Assembly (NCBI RefSeq): GCF_001399975.1
Contig: NZ_LKBD01000041.1
Coordinates: 1-38,886, forward strand
Reading direction: 5' to 3'
Length of the DNA stretch: 38,886 nt
Source: Pseudoalteromonas sp. P1-9
GTDB taxonomy: Bacteria; Pseudomonadota; Gammaproteobacteria; Enterobacterales; Alteromonadaceae
A program made the translations under genes and the position numbers. A model generated the notes under the pieces. It was not told the DNA's origin and searched no databases. It saw nothing but the letters and a program-made list of their open reading frames with translations. Position 1 is the stretch's first letter. Every line of letters starts with the position of its first letter. Of this stretch, positions 24,970 through 33,012 are shown one piece after another.

Positions 24970-25905
24970 ATGCGTTCTAAAAATGAATTATCTTTAACAA
25001 ACGAATTATCGAGTTTAGAGCCAAAGATCGAACGGTATAGTAAGCGCTTCAATTTTTGGAGAAAAGCTGTTTTTTGGATGCCCATTACTTTAACACTAAT
25101 CCAATTGATAGCTTTAAATCAGAAAATAAGCTTTGATTTAAGTCTTTATCACAACTGGAAATCGGTTCCTGAAGTTTTTGTTGTACCAATGACAGCTTTT
25201 TCATTTTGTATTGCTATTACGGGCCTATACGGTTTGTATTTGAGAAGTTTACAAACCGAAAGCCAACTAATCAAAGCCAACCAACAAGTATCAATATCTG
25301 AGAAACAATTTGCACTAGCGCAAGCTCAGTTCAGGGACATATCAGAAAAAAATAATTTTTCAAATTACATTGAGCACTACAACCACTTTAAAAATACAGT
25401 AGAAACAATATCTAATGAAGCATTAGCAAAATACGGTAATGCAAGTTTATTTAATTCAGTAAACATTGAAACTGTCAAACTGTACAAAACAGTTTTTCCT
25501 GAAAACATGCCTGATAGTGGGGTTAAGTACTATTACAGGCAATTACCTGAAAGTAGTTTTGATTGTTCTAAGTTTAATAGGCATATCAAGGAATCTAGCA
25601 TCCAACTTAAAAAGTTTTATTCAAATGAAAATGGCTGTGAGTATGCTCTATTTGCATATTCGAAAGCGTTTAAAGAAGCATACGACATGCTTTCAAGACT
25701 CGGATTTGATAGAAGTTTTGCTCCCGATTATGAAGTGAGTTTTGAAGAATCGAGGACAGATTACATTCCAAAAGCCAGAATGGCTTTAAAAATACTAATT
25801 GAATCTTGGTGTTTAGATGATAACGTGGGTTATCAATGTCTGTCCTCATTAAACCTATTGCGGGACGAGCTAAAACATTTCCAAAATTCATGTGAAAAAG
25901 AATAA
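24970..25905 (+). CDS. Unrecognised membrane protein with coiled coil
   Basis: This 311-residue protein has two transmembrane segments (about 38-56 and 71-95) separated by a short loop. A charged helical stretch rich in Q/K/E follows (about 97-125), then a cytoplasmic alpha-helical C-terminal domain (about 125-300). The layout resembles loosely defined 'putative phage abortive infection' membrane proteins, but I see no diagnostic motif. Codon use is AT-rich compared with the EPS genes, and no ribosome-binding site is evident before the ATG, which hints at horizontal gain. A strong terminator follows at 25924. The 213 bp before it are AT-rich with no further gene seen. Confidence 0.6.
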   Translation: MRSKNELSLTNELSSLEPKIERYSKRFNFWRKAVFWMPITLTLIQLIALNQKISFDLSLYHNWKSVPEVFVVPMTAFSFCIAITGLYGLYLRSLQTESQLIKANQQVSISEKQFALAQAQFRDISEKNNFSNYIEHYNHFKNTVETISNEALAKYGNASLFNSVNIETVKLYKTVFPENMPDSGVKYYYRQLPESSFDCSKFNRHIKESSIQLKKFYSNENGCEYALFAYSKAFKEAYDMLSRLGFDRSFAPDYEVSFEESRTDYIPKARMALKILIESWCLDDNVGYQCLSSLNLLRDELKHFQNSCEKE

Positions 25906-25923
25906 AATTGAAGTTGAATCGTT

Positions 25924-25954
25924 AAAAGCCAAACGCATGTTTGGCTTTTTTATC
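25924..25954. terminator. Strong, probably bidirectional terminator
   Basis: An 11-bp stem AAAAGCCAAAC with its exact complement and a GCAT loop is followed by a T run on the plus strand and preceded by an A run. It can therefore serve both the gene ending at 25905 and the convergent gene ending at 25968. Confidence 0.85.
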
Positions 25955-25967
25955 ATAGTAAAGCGTA

Positions 25968-26216
25968 TTAATGCGTTTTCTTCACTCCGTAACGCACCAT
26001 ATCTTTGCCATTTTCATACACGTCTTGCGATACCCAACGACCTAGCAATAATTGATGCTTATCATCTAATACCGCAATAAATGGGCGACCATCACTGTTA
26101 TTTGTAGCAAGTGCCACACCTTCAACATTTTTAAGGCCTAAACCACCATTTTCAACTAACAGTAAAAACGCTTCTAGCTCGTCTAATGTATTAATCAGTT
26201 CGTTATCTTTAATCAT
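25968..26216 (-). CDS. Small conserved-looking hypothetical protein
   Basis: This 82-residue soluble protein has an N-terminal helix (LINTLDELEAFLLLVENG) and a strand-rich middle (VALATNNSDGRPFIAVLDDKHQLLLGRW). I do not recognise a family. Codon use resembles the host chromosome. No strong ribosome site is visible before the ATG. It ends at the bidirectional terminator. Confidence 0.55.
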   Translation of the reverse strand: MIKDNELINTLDELEAFLLLVENGGLGLKNVEGVALATNNSDGRPFIAVLDDKHQLLLGRWVSQDVYENGKDMVRYGVKKTH

Positions 26217-26440
26217 GTTTGCTGCTCTAGAGTATCAATGCGCGTAGGGTAACAGGTTTAGCCATAAGGATAAATTACCCGCTTGCGAATCCCTTCAACT
26301 TATGTATTTATTTTGAAAAGCTGTTGGAATGTCTTAACACTTTTTAACTTGTTTGAAGTGAGTTCAGCGCTTAAGGTAACAAGCTAAATTTAAGTTAAAT
26401 TTAGTTTTAACGTGTATTTGGGTTACATGGAGTAAATAAG

Positions 26441-26740
26441 ATGCAACAAGGTACCTTAAAATCATCAACGGCAACCATTCAAAATGGTGTGACAAGAGCT
26501 GATGGCCAGTTTTCAGTGTCACAATACGGTATTTGTTTTAAACCATTTAACGAGAAATCAGGTTTAGGCCCGTATAACGTTGAGCGAGGTTCAATCGCTA
26601 AAGTAGAAAAGTGCGTTGGCAAAGGGGCTGGCATTTTACCTATTACCTCAGATGCAATTCGCATTACGTGCACAAACAATGAAACCTATGAATTTATCAT
26701 CAGTAATCCTGATGAGTGGGTGAATTTACTCTCGAACTAG
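26441..26740 (+). CDS. Small hypothetical protein, possible PH/GRAM-like fold
   Basis: This 99-residue protein has alternating strands and no signal peptide or membrane helix (GQFSVSQYGICFKPFNEKSG, then SIAKVEKCVGKGAGILPITSDAIRITCTNNETYEFIISNPDEWVNLL). The pattern of a strand-rich body ending in a short helix with a tryptophan resembles bacterial PH/GRAM-like domains. This is a fold guess, not an identification. GGAG lies 8 nt before the ATG, and a clear terminator follows. Confidence 0.65.
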   Translation: MQQGTLKSSTATIQNGVTRADGQFSVSQYGICFKPFNEKSGLGPYNVERGSIAKVEKCVGKGAGILPITSDAIRITCTNNETYEFIISNPDEWVNLLSN

Positions 26741-26748
26741 TATTAACA

Positions 26749-26794
26749 TATTTCAGCAGCGCCTTTGCTTTAGCTGCTGAAATACTTTTCCTTT
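26749..26794 (+). terminator. Rho-independent terminator
   Basis: A 12-bp perfect stem TATTTCAGCAGC (26749-26760) with its complement (26773-26784) and a 12-nt loop are followed by CTTTTCCTTT. It lies 9 bp after the stop codon of the gene at 26441-26740. Confidence 0.75.
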
Positions 26795-26896
26795 GATCTC
26801 ATCATAAAACGACTCTCCAGCGAATTGCCTTAACAACTGATCAAAAATACGTTTTTTAGCGTAATCAGAATATTCATTTTATTATTTTACACACCA

Positions 26897-27142
26897 ATGA
26901 CTAAATCTGATCAATCACGCATTATCGAAATGGCATGGGAAGATAGAACTCCATTTGAAGCCATCGAAACACTCTATGGGTTATCTGAGAAAAACGTAAT
27001 CCGATTAATGAGGCGAGCCTTAAAACCAGCCAGCTTTCGTTTATGGCGAGCGCGTGTATCTGGCCGCAACACTAAGCATTTAAAACTACGCAATCCGAAT
27101 ATTTCACGTGGATATTGTAAAACTCAGTATAAGCATCGCTAA
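26897..27142 (+). CDS. TIGR03643-family small protein
   Basis: This 81-residue basic protein matches the TIGR03643/DUF2805 type: IEMAWEDRTPFEAIETLYGLSEKNVIRLMRRALKPASFRLWRARVSGRNTKH. The N-terminal half looks like a helix-turn-helix and the second half is Arg/Lys-rich. Family members are common in marine bacteria and have no assigned function. No clear ribosome site precedes the ATG. The stop codon is followed within 2 bp by the end of a decayed gene on the other strand. Confidence 0.75.
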   Translation: MTKSDQSRIIEMAWEDRTPFEAIETLYGLSEKNVIRLMRRALKPASFRLWRARVSGRNTKHLKLRNPNISRGYCKTQYKHR

Positions 27143-27143
27143 A

Positions 27144-27329
27144 TTAGCACGTTTTAACCATATATTCGCAGTTTTCTAAAGGGATTGGCGTTGGGTACTT
27201 TGCCATTTTAAACCCCGATTTTTCATAGGCAGTAATCGCTGATAAATTATCAGATAACACAAAAAGCGACGCGCTATTGAGCTGCAATTGTTTTTTGCCT
27301 TGGCTGATTAACTGGTCAATTAAACTCGT
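27144..27329 (-). pseudogene. 3' remnant of a GNAT acetyltransferase gene
   Basis: The minus strand keeps 61 codons, ending TAA at 27144-27146, that read like the last quarter of a GNAT N-acetyltransferase. This includes the C-terminal motif LSDNLSAITAYEKSGFK (beta-alpha around the acetyl-CoA site). Upstream the frame meets stop codons at once and the composition turns AT-rich. The first ~100 codons are missing from the window, so the gene was truncated, probably when the large gene at 27493 was inserted. The rest of 27330-27492 holds no gene that I can see. Confidence 0.75.
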
Positions 27330-27492
27330 TTACTTTCACAAGCTAAACACCGAAAAATATTTAAAGTGTCATTAGCTGTTTGATATATACAAGAGAAATA
27401 GCAACAATCATAAAAATTAGATTACTCAAACTCGAAAGATATGATATGAATTCATGTAATTGATTTTGAGCTATAAAAATAAGTAGAAGTAC

Positions 27493-30400
27493 ATGGATAG
27501 TGGATTAAAAACTCATGTTGAAAACCTCAGAGAAGTTTTGTTATCGCTACCTCACTCAGGTAACTCAGGCTTTGAAGGGTTAATTGGACTAACATTGTGG
27601 TCTATTACAGGGATTCCATTCAGGCTGGCAGGTAGTGGCTCACAATTTGGGCTAGATGGTAAATCAAGTTTTAAAATTGACCCTATTTGCTTCGAATGCA
27701 AGAGGTATGGTGACTCTCCTTCTCGTGAAAGTATTCTGTCAAAAATTACTGATTTATCTATTAATGACCATGAAGTAGATATTTGGGTATTAGCTTCTAC
27801 TGCTTCAATTAAAACTCAACTTATAGATGATGTTAGGAAAGTTGGAGATAAGAGTGGTTTATTTGTATTCGTATTAGATTGGTCAGATTCATCACTTCCA
27901 TTATTAGCCGCCGCTTTAGCTAAAGCAGGGAAATGCGTTGAAGATTTTATTTTAAGTAATGCGAATTGCAACTCATCTCTACTATCTAATGTAGTCCCTG
28001 CATTAACTGCAATTAATCAAAGCACACATCAACAAACTCAAATCAATAAAATAAAGTCTGAGTTGGATGTTGCTCACCTCAGCTACTCTTCTGCAAAAAG
28101 AGCGAATGAATCTTGGTTACTGGATAAATTTTCTGATAAAGCTGAGGCTAAAATCCACTTTGGGCAACCTATTTGCCCCAATGCTGTAACTTCCAATTTC
28201 ATAAACCAGAGAAACGATTTAGTTCAGAAACTAGAGCCATACTATATTAATGATGGTTTAAAGAAGCTAGTTGTTGTATCAGGTAAAGAAGGCTGTGGAA
28301 AATCTTGGATATTAGCTCAAAGCTGGCTGGTTCAAAAAAATAAACCTATCTTGCTTTTTTTTTCACCTGAAGATTTACCCAATAATACAGGGGATTTTGA
28401 TTTTTCAGAATTAATTGTTAAAAAGTTAATTAAGCAAACTGGTGGACAATTATCACTTGGAAATAATAAGAGGTGGCATCGTTTATTTGAACAATGGAAG
28501 AATCCCACTGTAGATCAAAGCAAAAAAATAGTAATTGTAATTGACGGAATAAATCAAAAACCTACAAGTGACTGGGGGAAATTATTAGACGCTATTTGCC
28601 TTGAAGTTAGGCAGTTAAATGCAAGTGTTATTGTTTCAACAAGAAAGCAATATTTTGACAATTATGTAAAAAATAGACTTGAGTCCACATATGAGCAAAT
28701 TGATATCCCTGAATGGTCTGTTTCCGAAAGGGATGAGATTCTTTTAAAAAATGGAATTATCGGCAATGACCTTAAACCCAAAGTAGCCAGGTCTTTATGT
28801 AATCCAAGATTACTAGGAATTTCATTAGAGCTTCTAAGCCAAGAAGAAATAGAGAATATTGATGAGCTTAGCGTTAGCAGATTGCTATTCGAACATATGC
28901 GATCAATAGAGCGAAATGCTAGGGAGCCAGTCCCATTTTCATCTTTTGCAAAACGTTTAGTTAAGGATGCTAATGAAATACAAAAAAGAATAGCAATAGG
29001 ACAGGAAGATGATTTAAAAGTATTTGAAGGAGAGCTTGCTATAGTCGCAGATGGTAGATTTTATGAGCTTTTAGATGACGACCCTTCGAGCTATTACCTA
29101 AAAGAAGAAGGAGTTACTTTAGCCCTTAGTTTTTCCATTGTTGAAAAATTAAAGAAAGCTTTGAGAAACAACAGAAACCTACATGATGTTTTGGATAAAA
29201 TTATCGATCCAATTGCAGCTCTTGATGATACGTCAGACGTAATAATATCAGCGATTACAATCTCAGCATTAGATAACAAATGTGACGATAGAATCCTAGT
29301 ATCTTTGTTGCATAGTTTTATTCAAATGCAAAATACGAATGCAGAAGATTTTCCTGTATTTGTATGTGCTGCAAAAGAAAAGCCCTTAGCATTTGTTACA
29401 TCTGCTCGATTTATTTGTTTAGAGGGTAGTCATCAAGCTAACTTTGATTGGCTTCACGGTGCACTACTCAATATTGCTTCAGAAAATGACTTATGGAAAT
29501 CGGTTGAGAAGGAAGTAATATCTTGGTTAGCTGTATACTCCCTTTCACCTAAACTCTCTGCTTTCAAAGATTCAGAAGAAGAATTGCAAAAAAAGTCTAA
29601 TGAAATAACCAATTCGATAAATGCATTGTCTAAATTTGAGAGGGAAGTACTGTCTAATTTAGAAAGGAATGACGACTATGATTCGAGCCAACTTTCAGAG
29701 TTAGCACTATCTTTATTGGCTGGTAAACCGTTAGCAACATATGCCAAAAACTTATTTTACTGGAAGTTTGGGCAAATATTAAACTCTAGTCACCGCTCCC
29801 CATACAAAGATTTTTATAGCCTTATTAGGCTAAACAACATCGATTGGTTAGAAACGCAGCAAGCTTTTCATTCATTTTGCGAACACCTCCGTAGAGAAGA
29901 TGTATCTCGAACTGGTAAATGGACGTTAGTAAATATTCTGAGAGCCATTGGTGATACGAAAAGCGGCATTGAAGATGAGCAATTAGTGCTTGAATTAACA
30001 AAAGATAGAAAAAGTTTTGGAAATTGGAGAAGCATAGAAAATTACTGCTCAGTTGACCCTTGTGATCCACAATCGAATAAGCCCCAAAACATATCTGTTA
30101 CAGCAAAAAAATACGAAGCAAGTGACACGAGCAAAGTACATACTTCGTTTGGTACAACTTCAGATGATTTATTCATAGAGTCTGCTTGCTATGGCTTATC
30201 AAGGTTTGAACCTAATGTTGCTGTTCAGAAGCGTAGAGACATAATTGATAGTGTCACAACTAGAGATGGGGTTGAACTAAGACAAGGAGTATTTGGAATA
30301 TCTCGTCATAATGCGCTGTTAACTAAAGATCAAGCTTCTGCATTTATTAATAAATGGAGAGGTATGGATAAGTGTGAAGATACAACTCGTGATGAGTGGT

Positions 30401-32046
30401 TAATTCGACAGTATTTATTACTTTTTGCGTTTCCTCATCTTACAGGAAATGAACAATTAGACATTTTTCTTTCACACTCCATGGAAAAGAATATGCTGCT
30501 AGACCTGCTTGCTTTGTTCAAACCTGTAGACAACGCCTACTTTGAAAAATATGTCAGTAGAATACTAGAATCCAAAGATGAGCATTTAATGTTTTTATCT
30601 TTGTTGTTTATTAGATACGCAGGTTGTAGCTTAACTGAATGTATAAGGAAGCTTATAGATTACGGGTGGGAAAAAGGTTCTAAGAAGATTAAGACTGAAA
30701 TTCTCGCTGTAGCAGTTAAAGTTCAAGACCAAAGACTATTGAAGCTAATTGTTGATAGTGAGTTGAACGCAAATGAAATGTCTGAAGATAAAGATAGAAC
30801 TAAATGGTATTTGTCAATGGCTCTCCTTAGGGCATTAGAAAAAGGACTTCTATCAAGCATTGAAGCATTAGATCGTATCTCTCCTTCAACTTATGGTCGA
30901 GCAGTCGCTTTATTGGATAAAAAGTGTCTGTTGTCGCTGATTGCGTTGATTGATAAATCCCTAAAATTATCAATTGGGCTTGAGGCTGCCCCAGAAAATA
31001 TCGAGATAGAAATTGATATATCAAATCCAGTGTCTAACGAACCGAGCAGGTTCAGTATAAAAGGTGTTAAGCCCCCCCCTGAAACTCCTGATGAGCATTT
31101 AAAGTCGATTTTTGATGATGAGAGTATTGAGGACTTCAATGAGAGGCAAGAGCTTGCACATGAGTCTTTCGAGCGTTTTAGGTGTAATTTGTCTCGTCAA
31201 AATGCTTCTATAGTTCTGGATGATGTTACTGAATTTGAATTACAAATGCTGATTAATAGCGATAAAATAATAACTGATAAGTGGTTTAAATTTTTCATAA
31301 ACCTAGGGGAGTCGAAGTTACCTCCAATTTACAATTATTTATTGAAATTTTGTTTTGCAATACATGAGACAGAACCTCAAAAATCGTTGCTACTGCTCGA
31401 CAAAATAGCAACCTGCAAACCGTGGGTTAATCAGGTATTTGGTAAAGCTAAAATCTCCCTGAAATCGCATATTTATTGGAGCTTTAAAGGTGAACCTTTC
31501 AAGAAACATCAATTTAGCTTTTTAGATGAAGCGAATACAGACAAAGAGTTGTTGCTAGAAGTTGTAGCTGCACTATTAAACAATAAGCACGAATTACTAC
31601 ACGAATACATAACTAAAAAAGTGTCAAGAATTGAGCCATCTGAAGTAGCAAGAGGCATAATGGTAGCTGGATTTTCAGACCAAAGTTTATTTAATGATAA
31701 GGTACTTGAGAAATACAGGAGCGAAAAAGGTCTTGTAGGTCAAGCGTACCAAGCTGCAATGTACGCTTACAATAGAAATAGTTGGTCTCGGCATTGGTAT
31801 AAACTAATGAATGAGTCCAAAAATTTAGAAGATTACTGGTGCTATAATCAACTTTTCCTCAAAATAGTAGACCAGCGATTTGATGTCTGGAAAAGTAGAT
31901 TATCTAAAGTTGATTCATTAGATAAGCAGTTTGAACACTCTTATAAGAACAAACTCACACGCAGGTATGACAGATGGAATAGCCATAGGGAAAAGAAGCT
32001 GTTTGGTTTAAATGCCCCCAAACCGATATTCATTTGTAAACATTAA
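27493..32046 (+). CDS. Very large PD-(D/E)XK nuclease - P-loop NTPase protein, candidate STAND-type antiphage protein
   Basis: This 1517-residue protein starts with a restriction-endonuclease-like domain (about 1-150): Glu28 in FEGLIG, Asp55 in GLDG, and Glu68/Lys70 in FECKR fit the E...D...ExK active site of Mrr-like nucleases. A P-loop NTPase follows at about 230-470, with Walker A GKEGCGKS (264-271), Walker B VIVID (347-351) and an arginine-bearing STRK (382-385), in the style of NACHT/STAND ATPases. The remaining ~1000 residues are mostly helical, repeat-like and without motifs, the usual sensor part of STAND proteins. Nuclease plus STAND plus long C-terminus is the plan of Avs-type antiphage proteins. 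The gene stands alone, is AT-rich compared with the EPS genes, and lies between a truncated GNAT gene and IS debris, typical of a defence island. No metal-site residue appears missing. Confidence 0.65.
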   Translation: MDSGLKTHVENLREVLLSLPHSGNSGFEGLIGLTLWSITGIPFRLAGSGSQFGLDGKSSFKIDPICFECKRYGDSPSRESILSKITDLSINDHEVDIWVLASTASIKTQLIDDVRKVGDKSGLFVFVLDWSDSSLPLLAAALAKAGKCVEDFILSNANCNSSLLSNVVPALTAINQSTHQQTQINKIKSELDVAHLSYSSAKRANESWLLDKFSDKAEAKIHFGQPICPNAVTSNFINQRNDLVQKLEPYYINDGLKKLVVVSGKEGCGKSWILAQSWLVQKNKPILLFFSPEDLPNNTGDFDFSELIVKKLIKQTGGQLSLGNNKRWHRLFEQWKNPTVDQSKKIVIVIDGINQKPTSDWGKLLDAICLEVRQLNASVIVSTRKQYFDNYVKNRLESTYEQIDIPEWSVSERDEILLKNGIIGNDLKPKVARSLCNPRLLGISLELLSQEEIENIDELSVSRLLFEHMRSIERNAREPVPFSSFAKRLVKDANEIQKRIAIGQEDDLKVFEGELAIVADGRFYELLDDDPSSYYLKEEGVTLALSFSIVEKLKKALRNNRNLHDVLDKIIDPIAALDDTSDVIISAITISALDNKCDDRILVSLLHSFIQMQNTNAEDFPVFVCAAKEKPLAFVTSARFICLEGSHQANFDWLHGALLNIASENDLWKSVEKEVISWLAVYSLSPKLSAFKDSEEELQKKSNEITNSINALSKFEREVLSNLERNDDYDSSQLSELALSLLAGKPLATYAKNLFYWKFGQILNSSHRSPYKDFYSLIRLNNIDWLETQQAFHSFCEHLRREDVSRTGKWTLVNILRAIGDTKSGIEDEQLVLELTKDRKSFGNWRSIENYCSVDPCDPQSNKPQNISVTAKKYEASDTSKVHTSFGTTSDDLFIESACYGLSRFEPNVAVQKRRDIIDSVTTRDGVELRQGVFGISRHNALLTKDQASAFINKWRGMDKCEDTTRDEWLIRQYLLLFAFPHLTGNEQLDIFLSHSMEKNMLLDLLALFKPVDNAYFEKYVSRILESKDEHLMFLSLLFIRYAGCSLTECIRKLIDYGWEKGSKKIKTEILAVAVKVQDQRLLKLIVDSELNANEMSEDKDRTKWYLSMALLRALEKGLLSSIEALDRISPSTYGRAVALLDKKCLLSLIALIDKSLKLSIGLEAAPENIEIEIDISNPVSNEPSRFSIKGVKPPPETPDEHLKSIFDDESIEDFNERQELAHESFERFRCNLSRQNASIVLDDVTEFELQMLINSDKIITDKWFKFFINLGESKLPPIYNYLLKFCFAIHETEPQKSLLLLDKIATCKPWVNQVFGKAKISLKSHIYWSFKGEPFKKHQFSFLDEANTDKELLLEVVAALLNNKHELLHEYITKKVSRIEPSEVARGIMVAGFSDQSLFNDKVLEKYRSEKGLVGQAYQAAMYAYNRNSWSRHWYKLMNESKNLEDYWCYNQLFLKIVDQRFDVWKSRLSKVDSLDKQFEHSYKNKLTRRYDRWNSHREKKLFGLNAPKPIFICKH

Positions 32047-32173
32047 AGCCACAGGAGGTAACAGCAAGGAAATATTCGTTATCTGTGCCATGATAATTTA
32101 GAGCTTTGCTGACATATTTTTGCTCGTTTGTCTTCTTGCTCTCCTTCCCACTTTTGCCTCTTCAATCTGCAAA

Positions 32174-32208
32174 AGCCCACGCCCTAACTTGTTAGGCTTT
32201 AGTGGGTT
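32174..32208. repeat. Imperfect inverted repeat downstream of the large gene
   Basis: Outer arms AGCCCAC (32174-32180) and GTGGGTT (32202-32208) pair, one G-T included. An inner CCTAA/TTAGG pair encloses a 4-nt loop. There is no T run, so a terminator is unlikely. It might be part of a dispersed intergenic element or an attC-like remnant; I could not decide. Confidence 0.35.
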
Positions 32209-32243
32209 AAAACCTTTAGCATAGCTAATGAATAAATTCGACA

Positions 32244-32567
32244 ATGCTGATGCTGCGACTTGAATTCATATTTCTATATGATGATATGAATGTAAGAACA
32301 AATTGCAGAGGCATGGCTCACAAAAATTATGTCGCGGTAAGGACGCGGTACTACAAACACAGCGAATACACCAAACAAGTAAAGAAGCGCCAAAAGCTCA
32401 AAGGCAGCAAAAATAAATACGAAACTGTGACTGTTTCAAAAAAATATCAATCAGCCATTGCTGAACTTGATCACATAGCTCGTGCTGGAGCAACAACTTC
32501 TGCAAATGTCCATCCTGAATTTACAAGAAACAACATGTGTAGTGGTACATTGAATTTGGCCACCTAA
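32244..32567 (+). pseudogene. Gene fragment interrupted by the IS end
   Basis: An open frame encodes a Lys/Tyr-rich segment (VAVRTRYYKHSEYTKQVKKRQKLKGSKNKY) and a helical part (YQSAIAELDHIAR). It then runs past 32539 into the left end of an IS element, so its last ~9 codons are IS sequence. The true start may be a later ATG, for example the one encoding MAHKNYV. No family was recognised. It is either the 5' part of a disrupted gene or a chance frame. Confidence 0.35.
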
Positions 32568-32920
32568 TTAGAGGCTGATATGATCGCCTCATAGATAATT
32601 TAGGTGACATAATGACAAGAACAGGCAAACGTAATTTCACACCAGAATTTCGATTAGAAGCAGCTCAACTAGTTGTTGTTCAAGGTTACTCAGTTCGAGA
32701 AGCGGCTGAAGCGATGAATGTTGGCAAATCTACGATGGATAAGTGGGTTAGGCAGCTTCGCAATGAGCGCCAAGGCATAACGAGTAAAGCTAGCCCAATG
32801 ACGCCAGAGCAGCGTAAGATTAAAGAGCTTGAGAAGAAAATAAAACGTATTGAATTAGAAAAGGAAATTCTGAAAAAGGCTACCGCTCTCTTGATGTCGG
32901 ACTCGATGAACAATTTAAGA
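32539..32920 (+). mobile_element. Truncated IS3-family insertion sequence (left end plus orfA)
   Basis: The left end TGTAGTGGTACATTGAATTT followed by GGCCACC looks like an IS3-family terminal repeat and is placed about 75 bp before the transposase orfA, as expected. The orfB integrase part and the right terminal repeat are missing. Element sequence seems to stop at about 32912-32920, shortly after the orfA end, so this is a dead remnant. Confidence 0.75.
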
Positions 32921-33010
32921 TCACCCCGGACCAGACCACTTGGAAAGGCTAACTTCATCTGGAAACCAGCTTGTAAGTTGTTCAATGTGGGTTTTTGTAA
33001 ACGGTACTAA
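32612..33010 (+). pseudogene. IS3-family transposase OrfA, 3'-fused remnant
   Basis: Residues 1-100 are a typical IS3 OrfA: an HTH of the helix-turn-helix 8/21 kind (FTPEFRLEAAQLVV, YSVREAAEAMNVGKSTMDKWVRQLR), then a leucine-zipper-like helix (KELEKKIKRIELEKEILKKATALLMSDS). From about residue 102 the reading frame continues into unrelated sequence (RTRPLGKANF...), showing a deletion junction. The catalytic DDE subunit OrfB is absent, so it cannot transpose by itself. The stop lies 3 bp from the convergent halogenase gene. Confidence 0.8.
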
Positions 33011-33012
33011 CA

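Noticed and set aside
32176..32212. Integron attC site near the end of the large gene
   Set aside because: CCCTAAC and GTTAGGC occur close together, but they do not flank an attC-sized stem and no cassette array or integrase is seen.
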